Below, one piece after another: positions 55,168 to 64,000 of a stretch of DNA of 64,000 nt. This DNA is from Romboutsia sedimentorum (lineage in GTDB: Bacteria > Bacillota > Clostridia > Peptostreptococcales > Peptostreptococcaceae), in assembly GCF_030131845.1 (NCBI RefSeq), contig NZ_JASKYM010000008.1:62001-126000 (forward strand). Reading direction: 5' to 3'. Below the pieces are notes generated by a model, which was not told where the DNA came from, searched no databases, and worked only from the letters and a program-made list of their open reading frames with translations. Position numbers and translations under genes: made by a program. Numbering within the stretch: position 1 is the first letter of the stretch; each line of letters opens with the position of its first letter.

Positions 55168-56309
55168 TAATTATTATTAGCTATTTCAATTAATGCTCTT
55201 ATAGCTTCATCTATATCACTTTCAGTATTAAAATATCCTAGACTAAATCTAACAACACCTTGTTCTAAAGTACCTAAAGTTTGATGAGCTAAAGGAGAAC
55301 AATGTATTCCTGATCTAGTAGCTATTTGATATTGGCTGTCTAACAAGAATGTTATTTCTCCTGAGTCCATGTTACCAATATTTATAGCTATTACAGCTGC
55401 TCTCTTTTTGCTATCTTTAATTCCATAAACGATTATATTAGGAACTTCTTCAAGTTTATTTAACATATATTCACATAATTTTTCTTCATGAATTCTTATA
55501 TTATCTATACCTTTTTCTAAAACGAACTTTACTCCTTCATTTAATCCTACTATTCCTGGAGTGTTGTGAGTTCCAGCTTCATATTTATCAGGTACTAAAT
55601 CTGGTTGAAATAAATCCTCAGACTTACTTCCTGTTCCACCTTCTTTTAAAATATTAACATTTAAACCTTCTCTTATATATAAAATACCTGTTCCTTGTGG
55701 ACCTAATAAACATTTATGTCCTGGTGCAGCTATCATATCTACATTAATATCAGATACGTTTATATCATATACTCCAGCTGTTTGAGATGCATCAACTAAA
55801 TATAGTAAGTTATGCTCTTTTGCTACTTCTCCAACTGCCTTTATATCTATTAACGTTCCAACTACATTTGATGCATGAGTAGTAACAATTAGTTTAGTGT
55901 TTGATTTTATAGCTTTTTTTAAATCTTCAATATTTAAAAATCCTTCTTTATCACATTGAACTATTGTATTTTCAACGCCATGATTTTCTAATGATTTTAT
56001 AGGTCTTATTACAGAGTTATGTTCCATACTTGTTGTTATTATATGATCTCCGCTTTTAACTACTCCTTTAATTGCTAAGTTTAAAGAATCAGTTGCATTA
56101 TTAGTAAATATCACATTCATCGGATTGTCTATATTAAATAGCTTAGCTATATTTTCTCTAGCATCATATATTTCTCTAGCTGCCCTCATAGCTAATTTGT
56201 GGCCTGCTCTACCTGGGTTTGCACAATAGTTTTTCATACAATCCATTATTGAATCGTAAACTTTCTCTGGTTTTGGATATGTCGTTGCTGCATTGTCTAA
56301 ATAAATCAT
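55167..56309 (-). CDS. Cysteine desulfurase family protein (TIGR01977 type)
   Basis: PLP enzyme releasing sulfur from cysteine, 380 residues from ATG at 56309 (MIYLDNAATTYPKP). Contains TNNATDSLNLAIKG, THASNVVGT, the PLP lysine in AAPGHKCLLGPQGTG near 200 and the loop cysteine in ATRSGIHCSPLAH near 335. This branch is associated with selenium-dependent enzymes and YedF. AAAGGAC precedes ATG; 16 nt after parB. Confidence 0.9.
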   Translation of the reverse strand: MIYLDNAATTYPKPEKVYDSIMDCMKNYCANPGRAGHKLAMRAAREIYDARENIAKLFNIDNPMNVIFTNNATDSLNLAIKGVVKSGDHIITTSMEHNSVIRPIKSLENHGVENTIVQCDKEGFLNIEDLKKAIKSNTKLIVTTHASNVVGTLIDIKAVGEVAKEHNLLYLVDASQTAGVYDINVSDINVDMIAAPGHKCLLGPQGTGILYIREGLNVNILKEGGTGSKSEDLFQPDLVPDKYEAGTHNTPGIVGLNEGVKFVLEKGIDNIRIHEEKLCEYMLNKLEEVPNIIVYGIKDSKKRAAVIAINIGNMDSGEITFLLDSQYQIATRSGIHCSPLAHQTLGTLEQGVVRFSLGYFNTESDIDEAIRALIEIANNN

Positions 56310-56325
56310 GTTAAATGTCCTTTCT

Positions 56326-57201
56326 CTATGCTTCTTCAAGTAACATAGATACTATATTATTTAAATCATCATCATTATAGTATTCTATTTCTATTTTTCC
56401 CTTTTTCTTTCCTTTTGATATATTTACTTTAGTTCCAAATATATTTCTTAATTTTTCTTCTACATCTACTATAAATATGTCTTTTTCTTTTTCTTTTTTT
56501 ATAACTTCTTCAGTGCTACTTTCTGATATCCTTTTAGCTAAGTTTTCTGTTATCCTAACAGAAAGTTCTTCTTCTACAACTTTATTAGCTAAACTTAATT
56601 GAGCCTCTAAATTTGTAACTCTAAGTAATGCTTTTCCATGTCCTGCTGTTAAGTATCCTCTTTCAATCATGTCTATAACTTCTTCTCCAAGATTTAATAA
56701 CCTTAACGTGTTAGTTATATGAGGTCTACTTTTACCTACAGCTTCTGATATTTCTTCTTGAGTTACACTATAATGTTCTATTAATCCTCTATATGCTAAT
56801 GCTTCTTCTATACAGTTTAAATCTTCTCTTTGTAAGTTTTCTATAAGAGCTATTTCCATTATATCTTTCATAGGAATATCTTTTATTACAGCAGGTATAT
56901 CTTTTTGTTTTGCCATGTTAGAAGCTCTATATCTTCTCTCCCCTGCAATTATCATGTATTTACCTTTATCATCTGGTTTTACTACTATCGGTTGTAATAC
57001 ACCATAATGCTTTATTGATTCACATAATGCATATATTTTTTCTTGATCAAATATTTTTCTTGGTTGATCTTCATTTGGGTATACTTTGCTTAAATCTATA
57101 GTTACGATGTCTTTGCTATCTATTGTATCTTGAGTATCAGGTATTAATGCACTAAGACCTCGACCTAGTCTATTAGTTCTCTTGGGTGCTTTTTTTTCCA
57201 T
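56326..57201 (-). CDS. parB: Chromosome partitioning protein ParB
   Basis: 291 residues: N-terminal CTPase domain (about 30-125) with GERRYRA and ENLQREDLN, HTH (about 140-165, SVTQEEISEAVGKSRPHITN) and C-terminal dimer domain. Binds parS near the origin and loads SMC. Starts 1 nt from the parA stop codon. Confidence 0.95.
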   Translation of the reverse strand: MEKKAPKRTNRLGRGLSALIPDTQDTIDSKDIVTIDLSKVYPNEDQPRKIFDQEKIYALCESIKHYGVLQPIVVKPDDKGKYMIIAGERRYRASNMAKQKDIPAVIKDIPMKDIMEIALIENLQREDLNCIEEALAYRGLIEHYSVTQEEISEAVGKSRPHITNTLRLLNLGEEVIDMIERGYLTAGHGKALLRVTNLEAQLSLANKVVEEELSVRITENLAKRISESSTEEVIKKEKEKDIFIVDVEEKLRNIFGTKVNISKGKKKGKIEIEYYNDDDLNNIVSMLLEEA

Positions 57202-57202
57202 A

Positions 57203-57976
57203 CTATATTATATCCTCCTCTAAATCTATAAATTCTTCTGCTAAATCCATATATGCTTCTGTACCTCTACATTTAGAATCATAGTAAATTACCGGTTTAC
57301 CATGGCTTGGAGCTTCTGCTAACCTTACATTTCTTGGTATTAATGTCGTATAAACACTTCCCTTGAAATATCTCTTTACTTCTTCTACAACTTGTATCGA
57401 TAAATTAGCTCTTCCATCAAACATGCTAAGTACTACTCCTTGTATCTCTAATTGTGGATTTAGTCTAGATTTTACTAATTTAATAGTTTCCATAAGTTGA
57501 CTAACTCCTTCTAAAGCATAGTACTCGCATTGTATTGGTATTAAAACACTATCTACAGCAGTAAGACTGTTTATAGTTAACATTCCTAGAGAAGGTGGAC
57601 AATCTATAAATATGTAATCATACTCTTCTCTTATACTTTCTAATGCAGTTTTTAGTATAAATTCTCTATCTTCCATTGTAGTTAGTTCTATTTCTGCACC
57701 AGACAATTCTGTAGCTGAAGCTACTATATCAATATTATCAAATTCGGTTTTTATTATAGCGTTTCTTATATCTAGTTTATCTAACATAACTTCATAAATA
57801 GTATTTTCTACAGAACTTTTATCTATTCCATATCCACTAGTTGTATTTCCCTGAGGGTCTAAATCTAATACTAATATTTTTTTTCCCATTTTTCCCATAC
57901 TTGCACTTAAATTTACATTTGTAGTGGTTTTTCCAACACCACCCTTTTGATTAAATACTGCTATAACCTTACTCAT
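57203..57976 (-). CDS. parA: Chromosome partitioning ATPase ParA (Soj)
   Basis: 257 residues. Deviant Walker A NQKGGVGKTTTNVNL at 9-23, Walker B FIDCPPSLG near 122, and LDLDPQGNTT. Works with ParB; Soj-type proteins also modulate DnaA. Confidence 0.96.
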   Translation of the reverse strand: MSKVIAVFNQKGGVGKTTTNVNLSASMGKMGKKILVLDLDPQGNTTSGYGIDKSSVENTIYEVMLDKLDIRNAIIKTEFDNIDIVASATELSGAEIELTTMEDREFILKTALESIREEYDYIFIDCPPSLGMLTINSLTAVDSVLIPIQCEYYALEGVSQLMETIKLVKSRLNPQLEIQGVVLSMFDGRANLSIQVVEEVKRYFKGSVYTTLIPRNVRLAEAPSHGKPVIYYDSKCRGTEAYMDLAEEFIDLEEDII

Positions 57977-58001
57977 AAGCTTTCCCCCCTGCCTATTTCA
58001 A

Positions 58002-58031
58002 AAAAAGATTACTGCAAGCAGTAACCTTTTT
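58002..58031 (-). terminator. Terminator of noc
   Basis: GGTTACTGC / GCAGTAATC stem with seven T on the minus strand, over the noc stop codon. Confidence 0.85.
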
Positions 58032-58816
58032 TATTTTTTAGGAATCCTTACAACAACTTCCATATAATCACCTTTATCAGTTTCATTATACTTAGCTTCA
58101 ATTCCTGTTCCTATTATTGCGTCAAATGCCTGCTTCATGGTATTTAAGTATATCCTTATAGCCATAGCACCTTTTATATTCTGTTTTTTTTCTGGTTCTT
58201 GAGTAGCTTGTATACTTTCTAATATATCCTTTATCAACTTTTCTGTTTTCTTTACTGTTAGCTCATTTTTTATTACTTTATCTAAAACATCTTTCATTAA
58301 TTCTTCACTAGGTAATTTAAGAAGCGCTCTAGCATGTCTTTCAGTCAGATTATTTTCTACTAAATTAATTTTTATTTCATTTGGTAGTCTTAATATTCTA
58401 AGTTTATTAGCTATAGTTGACTGATTTTTACCTAATTTTTCAGCTAATTGTTGTTGTGTAAATTCATGCTCTTTTATCAGGTTCTCATACCCCATAGCTT
58501 CTTCTATGAAGTTTAAATCCTCCCTTTGCAAGTTTTCTAACAACGCTAGTACAGCAGATGTTTCATCCGACATATTATTTATAATAGCTGGAATAACTTC
58601 AAGATCTGCTAATTTAGCAGCTCTTAATCTTCTTTCTCCCGCGATTAATTCATATTTGTCATCTTTTATTCTAACTGTTATTGGCTGAAGTATTCCATAA
58701 AACTTTATAGAATTGCTTAGTTCTTCTAGTGCTGCTTGTGAAAATACTTTTCTTGGTTGATATGGATTTGGAACTATATTTTCTATAGGTATCTCCATAA
58801 CTCTTTTATCTTCCAT
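58031..58816 (-). CDS. noc: Nucleoid occlusion protein Noc (ParB paralogue)
   Basis: 261 residues, same CTPase/HTH architecture as ParB: GERRLRA, ENLQREDLN, HTH EFTQQQLAEKLGKNQSTIAN (about 122-141). Shorter than ParB and placed after rsmG, the usual noc position. It binds scattered Noc sites and the membrane to block division over DNA. The N-terminal membrane helix of B. subtilis Noc is not obvious here. Confidence 0.88.
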   Translation of the reverse strand: MEDKRVMEIPIENIVPNPYQPRKVFSQAALEELSNSIKFYGILQPITVRIKDDKYELIAGERRLRAAKLADLEVIPAIINNMSDETSAVLALLENLQREDLNFIEEAMGYENLIKEHEFTQQQLAEKLGKNQSTIANKLRILRLPNEIKINLVENNLTERHARALLKLPSEELMKDVLDKVIKNELTVKKTEKLIKDILESIQATQEPEKKQNIKGAMAIRIYLNTMKQAFDAIIGTGIEAKYNETDKGDYMEVVVRIPKK

Positions 58817-59003
58817 AACATCCCTCTCTCATTAGATATAAATATATTTGAATTTCATTAACTACATACAAATTAATACTGTATTAGATACATATGAGTA
58901 TAATATTTCTGCATTTACTCACATAATCCTTCTATTTTGTTTGATTTTTAGTATATTTTTAGTTATTCTTCATAAAATACTAGATTTTATGTAAAAATAA
59001 ATT

Positions 59004-59723
59004 TTATTTTATAGGAGTTTTTGATGGTTTTCCAGCTTTTCTTGGATATTTATCTGGAGTACTCTTAACTTTCTTAAATACTAATATATTATGATTTAAA
59101 TCAGTTTCTGGAAGTTCTACATCTATTTTGTCTATAAATTCTATACCTAAAGCTTCCATAGCTGCTTTAGATTCTTCTAATTCTAAATTTGCATTAGGAC
59201 CTTTTAAGCATACAAAATGTCCTCCAACTTTTATAAACGGTACACAAAATTCCATTAATATAGGTAATCCTGCAACTGCTCTTGCAGTGGCAATATCATA
59301 TTGCTCTCTATATTCTTCTAATTTACCAAAATCTTCAGCTCTTCCATGTATAAACTCTATATTATCTAATTCTAAACTATTACTTACTTCTTGTAAAAAG
59401 TTTATTCTTTTATTTAAAGAATCTAAAAGTGTTAATTTTATATTTTCTAAACAAATTCTTAGTGGAAGCCCTGGGAAACCTGCTCCAGTACCAACATCGA
59501 TTATTGAAACTCCATCTTTTATATAATTATCTTTTACTGATGAAACAGAATCTAAGAAGTGCTTTATATACACTTCTTTTTCGTCTTCTATTCCAGTAAG
59601 ATTCATTTTCTGATTCCAGTCGACTAATATTTCCCTGTAAATATTAAAGTTATTTAAAACTTTGTTACTTGCTGTTATTCCTAAATCTTCAAGCCCTTTT
59701 TTTAATATATCTCTATTATTCAT
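59004..59723 (-). CDS. rsmG: 16S rRNA m7G527 methyltransferase RsmG
   Basis: 239 residues. SAM motif [14 protein letters not shown] near 72-85, then [12 protein letters not shown] and [10 protein letters not shown]. Overlaps the mnmG end by 8 nt. The Lys/Pro-rich tail ([17 protein letters not shown]) is normal. Confidence 0.96.
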   Translation of the reverse strand: MNNRDILKKGLEDLGITASNKVLNNFNIYREILVDWNQKMNLTGIEDEKEVYIKHFLDSVSSVKDNYIKDGVSIIDVGTGAGFPGLPLRICLENIKLTLLDSLNKRINFLQEVSNSLELDNIEFIHGRAEDFGKLEEYREQYDIATARAVAGLPILMEFCVPFIKVGGHFVCLKGPNANLELEESKAAMEALGIEFIDKIDVELPETDLNHNILVFKKVKSTPDKYPRKAGKPSKTPIK

Positions 59724-61635
59724 CTTTACCTCCTCTAGTTCTTCTCATTTGCTCTAAATAAATAAGAAGTACTGAAATATCAGCAGGAGATACCCCTGAT
59801 ATACGAGATGCTTGACCTATGGATATAGGTTTTATATCATTAAGTTTTTGTCTAGCTTCTATTCTAAGTCCATCTATCGATAAATAATTTATATCATCTG
59901 AAAGCTTCTTATTTTCTAATTTTTTAAATTGGTCTATTTGTTTTAATTGTTTATCTATATAGCCTTCATACTTTGTCATTACAACGCATTGTTCTTTTAC
60001 TTCATTAGATACATCTTCTCCAGCACCTTTTCCTATAGACTCTAATAGGCTATAAGTTACTTCTGGACGTTTCATGAATTCATATAAAGATAATCCAACT
60101 TTTATTTCTGATGCTCCCATTTCAACTAATAAATGATTTACCTCTTTAGGTGTTACTCTATCAGTTTTAAATCTCTCTAATTCTTTTTCTACTGCTTCTT
60201 TTTTATTTAAAAATCTTTGATATCTGCCTTCTTTAACTAATCCTATTTCATGACCTCTTTCAGTAAGTCTCATATCTGCATTATCTTGTCTTAAATATAA
60301 TCTATATTCTGACCTAGACGTCATCATTCTGTATGGTTCATTAGTTCCTTTAGTAACTAAATCATCTATTAGAACTCCTATATATGCTTCTGACCTATCA
60401 AGAACAAAAGGCTCCTTTCCATCTATTTTTAATGCTGCATTTATACCAGCTATAAGACCTTGTGATGCAGCTTCTTCGTAACCTGATGTTCCGTTAAACT
60501 GACCAGCACTAAATAAGTTTTCTACACCTTTTATTTCAAGTGTTATCTTTAATTGAGTTGGATCTATACAATCATATTCTATTGCATATGCAGGTCTCAT
60601 TATTTTAGCATTTTCAAGTCCCGCTACACTTTTATACATTTGTAATTGTACTTCATAAGGTAAACTAGTTGATATACCTTGTATATACATCTCTTTAGTA
60701 TTTACACCTTCTGGTTCTATAAATATTTGATGCGATTCTTTATCACTAAATCTAACAACTTTATCTTCTATAGATGGGCAATATCTTGCTCCTGTACTTT
60801 CTACTTTTCCGCTATACATAGCTGATCTATTTAAATTGCTTGTTATTATTTCATGAGTCCCTAAGTTTGTTCTTGTTAAATAACATGGTTCTTGATTTAT
60901 TTTTAAGTCACCACTTAAGAAAGAGAATGGTGTTATCTTTTCGTCACCTTCTTGTATAGACATAACAGAGAAATCTATGCTATCTCTATGAATTCTAGCA
61001 GGTGTACCAGTCTTAAATCTTCTCATGTTTAATCCTAACTTAACTAATCCTTCAGTTAAGTGTTTTGAATATCCTAGTGCATTAGGACCTTCATAGAAGT
61101 TTACTTCTCCCATGTATATTTTAGAATTTAAATAAACTCCAGTAGCTAATATAACTGCTTTAGATTCATATACACAACCTAACTTTGTAACTACTCCATT
61201 AACAACATTACCTTCATGTAATATATCTACAACTTCATCCATAACTATATCTATATTAGGCTCATTTTCCATAGTTTTTTTCATTTCAGTATGGTACTTG
61301 AATTTATCTGCTTGTGCTCTTAATGAATGTACTGCTGGACCTTTAGCTGTATTTAACATTCTACTTTGTATAAATGTCTTATCTGCATTTATACCCATTT
61401 GTCCACCTAGTGCATCTATTTCTTTTACTAATTGACCTTTTCCAGTTCCACCTATAGATGGATTACAAGGCATTAGTGCTATAGAGTCTAAAGACATAGT
61501 AACTACTAATGTCTTTTGCCCCATTCTTGCAGTAGCTAGTGCAGCTTCACATCCAGCATGTCCTGCTCCAACTACTATTACATCATATTTTCCTGCTTCG
61601 AACTTTATCATATTTATGTCCTTTCTGTTAAACAT
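59716..61635 (-). CDS. mnmG: tRNA uridine-34 carboxymethylaminomethyl modification enzyme MnmG
   Basis: 639 residues, FAD enzyme that with MnmE modifies wobble U34. Dinucleotide-binding [14 protein letters not shown] near 20, [23 protein letters not shown] loop with two conserved Cys regions (YCPSIEDK), and C-terminal [18 protein letters not shown] site before ATG; the first codons may be extra, since [10 protein letters not shown] is a second option at 61611. Confidence 0.96.
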   Translation of the reverse strand: MFNRKDINMIKFEAGKYDVIVVGAGHAGCEAALATARMGQKTLVVTMSLDSIALMPCNPSIGGTGKGQLVKEIDALGGQMGINADKTFIQSRMLNTAKGPAVHSLRAQADKFKYHTEMKKTMENEPNIDIVMDEVVDILHEGNVVNGVVTKLGCVYESKAVILATGVYLNSKIYMGEVNFYEGPNALGYSKHLTEGLVKLGLNMRRFKTGTPARIHRDSIDFSVMSIQEGDEKITPFSFLSGDLKINQEPCYLTRTNLGTHEIITSNLNRSAMYSGKVESTGARYCPSIEDKVVRFSDKESHQIFIEPEGVNTKEMYIQGISTSLPYEVQLQMYKSVAGLENAKIMRPAYAIEYDCIDPTQLKITLEIKGVENLFSAGQFNGTSGYEEAASQGLIAGINAALKIDGKEPFVLDRSEAYIGVLIDDLVTKGTNEPYRMMTSRSEYRLYLRQDNADMRLTERGHEIGLVKEGRYQRFLNKKEAVEKELERFKTDRVTPKEVNHLLVEMGASEIKVGLSLYEFMKRPEVTYSLLESIGKGAGEDVSNEVKEQCVVMTKYEGYIDKQLKQIDQFKKLENKKLSDDINYLSIDGLRIEARQKLNDIKPISIGQASRISGVSPADISVLLIYLEQMRRTRGGKDE

Positions 61636-61738
61636 TAATGTTTCACGAAAAACTATATATAATATTAAATATGTTATATAGTCTTTTTATTTATATATGC
61701 TTATAATGTCCGGTTTCAAACGGCTCTTATATTTGTAT

Positions 61739-63118
61739 TTATTTACCTATACAGAAATTGCTAAATATAGTATCTAGTAAATCTTCTTTTATAGTATCTC
61801 CGTTTATATATCCAAGATAATCCCATATATTTTTAAAATCAACCTCTATAAAATCATATGGAAGATTTTGATCTATCGCTTTTATAGCATCATTTATAGA
61901 TTCGTATGCTCTTAATAATGCATCTTTATGTCTAGAGTTTGTAATTACTACGCTAGAAGTATTTTTAACACTTCCTTTGTAAACCATTGACTCTATTTTT
62001 TCATGTAATTCTTCTATTCCCTTATTTTGTAGTGCAGATATTTTTATTATATTATCACTTGAAACATATTCATTTAATTTATCTTCTTCAATATTTTGTT
62101 CTAAATCTGTTTTATTTAATAATACAATAGTCTTTTTATTTTCTAATTTTTCTAGTATATCTATATCTTCATCACAAAGTTTTCTAGATGAATCCAATAC
62201 CATTATAACTAAATCAGCACTATTAAATGATTCTCTTGATTTTTCTACACCTATTTTTTCTACTACATCTTCAGTTTCTCTTATCCCTGCTGTATCTACT
62301 ATTTTCAAAGGTATTCCTTTTATATTTACAAATTCTTCTATAACATCTCTAGTTGTACCTGGTATATCAGTAACTATAGCTCTATTTTCTCCTAGTATAG
62401 AGTTAAGTAATGATGATTTACCTACATTGGGTTTACCTACTATAACTGTTTTTAATCCATCTCTAAGTATTTTTCCGCTTTCAGCAGTGTCATAAAGTTT
62501 TTTAATTTCAGTTTTAAGACCTTCTGCTCTCTCTTTAAGAGTTTGATATGTTATTTCTTCAACATCCTCTTCGGAAAAATCTATTGCAACTTCTAAATGA
62601 GCTAATACTTCTGTAACGTTCATTCTTAGCTCTTTTATTTTATTAGATAATGATCCCTCTAATTGATTTTGAGCAACTTCATGAGCCATATCAGTTTTTG
62701 CTTTTATTACATCTATTATAGCTTCAGCCTGAGATAAATCTATTCTTCCGTTTAAGAATGCTCTTTTTGTAAATTCCCCTGCATCTGCTAGCCTTACATC
62801 TTTAGATAATATAAGCTCTAGTATTTTTTTCACAGAAATAAACCCACCGTGGCAATTTATTTCTATAACATCTTCAGCTGTATATGAGTTTGGGCCCTTC
62901 ATATAGGCTAATAAAACTTCATCTATAGTATTTTCATTATCTACAATATTCCCGTATATTAACGTCCTTTGTCTATATTCTTTTATAGTCTTTCCAGACA
63001 TAGATTTAAACACTTTTTCTGCAACTTCTAGTGATTTTTCTCCACTAATTCTTATTATACCTATACCACCTTCACCAGGTGCTGTTGCGATTGCTGCTAT
63101 AGTATCATCTATAAACAA
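61739..63118 (-). CDS. mnmE: tRNA modification GTPase MnmE
   Basis: About 459 residues: folate-binding N-domain (DDTIAAIATAPGEGGIGIIR), helical domain and inserted Ras-like G domain with GKPNVGKSSLLN near 226, DTAGIR near 270 and NKTD near 335, ending in the catalytic FCIGK. TTG at 63118 is the preferred start, 8 nt after GAGG; GTG at 63127 lies inside that site. Confidence 0.95.
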   Translation of the reverse strand: MFIDDTIAAIATAPGEGGIGIIRISGEKSLEVAEKVFKSMSGKTIKEYRQRTLIYGNIVDNENTIDEVLLAYMKGPNSYTAEDVIEINCHGGFISVKKILELILSKDVRLADAGEFTKRAFLNGRIDLSQAEAIIDVIKAKTDMAHEVAQNQLEGSLSNKIKELRMNVTEVLAHLEVAIDFSEEDVEEITYQTLKERAEGLKTEIKKLYDTAESGKILRDGLKTVIVGKPNVGKSSLLNSILGENRAIVTDIPGTTRDVIEEFVNIKGIPLKIVDTAGIRETEDVVEKIGVEKSRESFNSADLVIMVLDSSRKLCDEDIDILEKLENKKTIVLLNKTDLEQNIEEDKLNEYVSSDNIIKISALQNKGIEELHEKIESMVYKGSVKNTSSVVITNSRHKDALLRAYESINDAIKAIDQNLPYDFIEVDFKNIWDYLGYINGDTIKEDLLDTIFSNFCIGK

Positions 63119-63200
63119 ATATATCACCTCTTATTATTTAATTTCGTTACTTTTAATTGTTTCCTTAATCCTAACATTATATAAAATAAATGACAAAAAT

Positions 63201-63227
63201 AAAACCCCCTATTATATAGGAGGTTAG
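63201..63227 (-). terminator. Terminator of yidC-khpB
   Basis: AACCTCCTAT / ATAGGGGGTT stem with TTTTA tail on the minus strand. Confidence 0.8.
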
Positions 63228-63230
63228 GTT

Positions 63231-63857
63231 TTATCTTTTATACTCTATTACTAATCTTCTGTAAGGATCAGTTCCTTCACTGTATGTACTTACATATTTA
63301 TCATTTTGAAGAGCAGAATGAACTATTCTTCTTTCATAAGGATTCATATAATCTAATTTTTTAGTTTTTTTAGTCTTAGCTACTTCTCGAGCTACTTTAT
63401 TAGCATATCTTATTAAAGATTCTTCTCTCTTAGATCTGTAATTTTCAATGTCTACAAGTACTCTCATGTGAGAATCTTTATTTATTTTATTAAGAGCTAA
63501 TCCAGTTAAAAATTGTATAGAATCTAGCGTTTCACCTCTTCTACCAATTAATGAAGCTGCATCCTTACCTTCTATGTCTACTTTGATTAAATTATTTTCT
63601 TGAGTAACATTTACCTTTGCTTCTATTTTAGAATTTTTAAGTATTGTCTCTACAAACTTCTTAGCTATATCTAATTCTGTTTCAATAACTGTAAATTTGT
63701 ATAAACCTTCCTTAGCCCCTATAAATCCTAAAAAACCTTTAGTTGCTTGTTGTAAAACTTCAACTTCTAAGTCTTTCGAATTCACATTAAGCTTGGCCAT
63801 TGCTTTACTTATAGCTTCTTCTTTAGTTTTACTTTTTATTTCTAGGCTTACTCTCAT
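63231..63857 (-). CDS. khpB: RNA-binding protein KhpB/Jag (SpoIIIJ-associated)
   Basis: 208 residues: Jag_N (about 1-50), a KH domain (about 80-145) with IGRRGETLDSIQFL, and R3H (about 148-208) with RVLVDIENYRSKREESL and NPYERRIVHSALQ. RNA chaperone partner of KhpA. Its start lies within the yidC end (29-nt overlap). Confidence 0.95.
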   Translation of the reverse strand: MRVSLEIKSKTKEEAISKAMAKLNVNSKDLEVEVLQQATKGFLGFIGAKEGLYKFTVIETELDIAKKFVETILKNSKIEAKVNVTQENNLIKVDIEGKDAASLIGRRGETLDSIQFLTGLALNKINKDSHMRVLVDIENYRSKREESLIRYANKVAREVAKTKKTKKLDYMNPYERRIVHSALQNDKYVSTYSEGTDPYRRLVIEYKR

Positions 63858-64000
63858 CTATTACTTCCTCCTTAGAATTAGCCAGTTTAGCTCTTAAAGG
63901 ATTCATTACTAAGTAGTGTTGGGCTATAGAGAATAAGTTACCTGCAGTCCAATATAATGTAAGACCTGCTGGGAACATGAATCCCCAATATAACATCATT
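63829..64000 (-). CDS. yidC: Membrane protein insertase YidC, C-terminal part
   Basis: Runs off the right edge. The frame reads MLYWGFMFPAGLTLYWTAGN and LFSIAQHYLVMNPL, the conserved last transmembrane helix, then a charged tail ending in NKK. Overlaps khpB by 29 nt, as in other firmicutes. Confidence 0.93.
   Translation of the reverse strand, partial: MMLYWGFMFPAGLTLYWTAGNLFSIAQHYLVMNPLRAKLANSKEEVIDESKPRNKK

Noticed and set aside
61640-61655. parS site upstream of mnmG
   Set aside because: TGTTTCACG matches the left half of parS, but the right half (AAAAACT) has three mismatches to the palindrome; too weak to call.

Overview
The window is AT-rich, low-GC Firmicute chromosome next to the replication origin. 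The end near 64 kb carries the conserved oriC-proximal order yidC(partial)-khpB-mnmE-mnmG-rsmG-noc-parA-parB, all on the minus strand, followed by cysteine desulfurase, yedF, rpsF-ssb-rpsR, gdpP-rplI-dnaB, purA, five tRNAs, walJ and rlmH. Gene order, protein features and codon bias fit a Peptostreptococcaceae clostridium (Paraclostridium/Paeniclostridium/Romboutsia-like); this is inferred, not tested by search.

From rlmH (36954-37433) to 64 kb the DNA is ordinary core genome: replication, translation, chromosome segregation and tRNA modification genes, mostly in minus-strand operons with clear intrinsic terminators. A cluster of DnaA-box-like sequences sits after dnaB.

From rlmH down to position 1 the character changes. 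Twelve intergenic copies of a short palindromic element recur, all in one orientation. Read on the minus strand, the core is the last 18 nt of rlmH itself (codons for EPYHK and stop) with one mismatch, followed by a short extension that completes the palindrome. In staphylococci the rlmH 3' end is the attB of SCC elements, so the simplest reading is a stack of SCC-like integration scars downstream of rlmH in a clostridium. The copies split the region into modules. Starting from rlmH these hold: an MccF-like S66 peptidase with a type I toxin-antitoxin locus; a HEPN-like protein; a Gabija-like OLD nuclease plus UvrD-type helicase with a frameshifted PD-(D/E)XK gene; an ABC-2 exporter; a DUF3189 gene with a sugar dehydrogenase pseudogene; a DUF421 gene with a dead holin-family gene; gltS with azoreductase and EcsC fragments; a truncated sugar dehydrogenase; a MarR/DUF2798 divergent pair; and larger, more core-like blocks. 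Several cargo genes survive as related fragments in different modules, as expected from repeated gain, recombination and decay. No recombinase gene is visible in the window.

The far block (137-10530) is metabolic: a TrpXYZ-type amino-acid ABC transporter preceded by a HutP-family gene, a DcuS/DcuR-type two-component system, malic enzyme with a KdgT-family permease, and a bacteriohemerythrin. Between the hutP homologue and the transporter lie two clusters of UAG triplets followed by a terminator, the same architecture as hut operon antitermination in Bacillus. It suggests a HutP-type RNA switch controlling a transporter.
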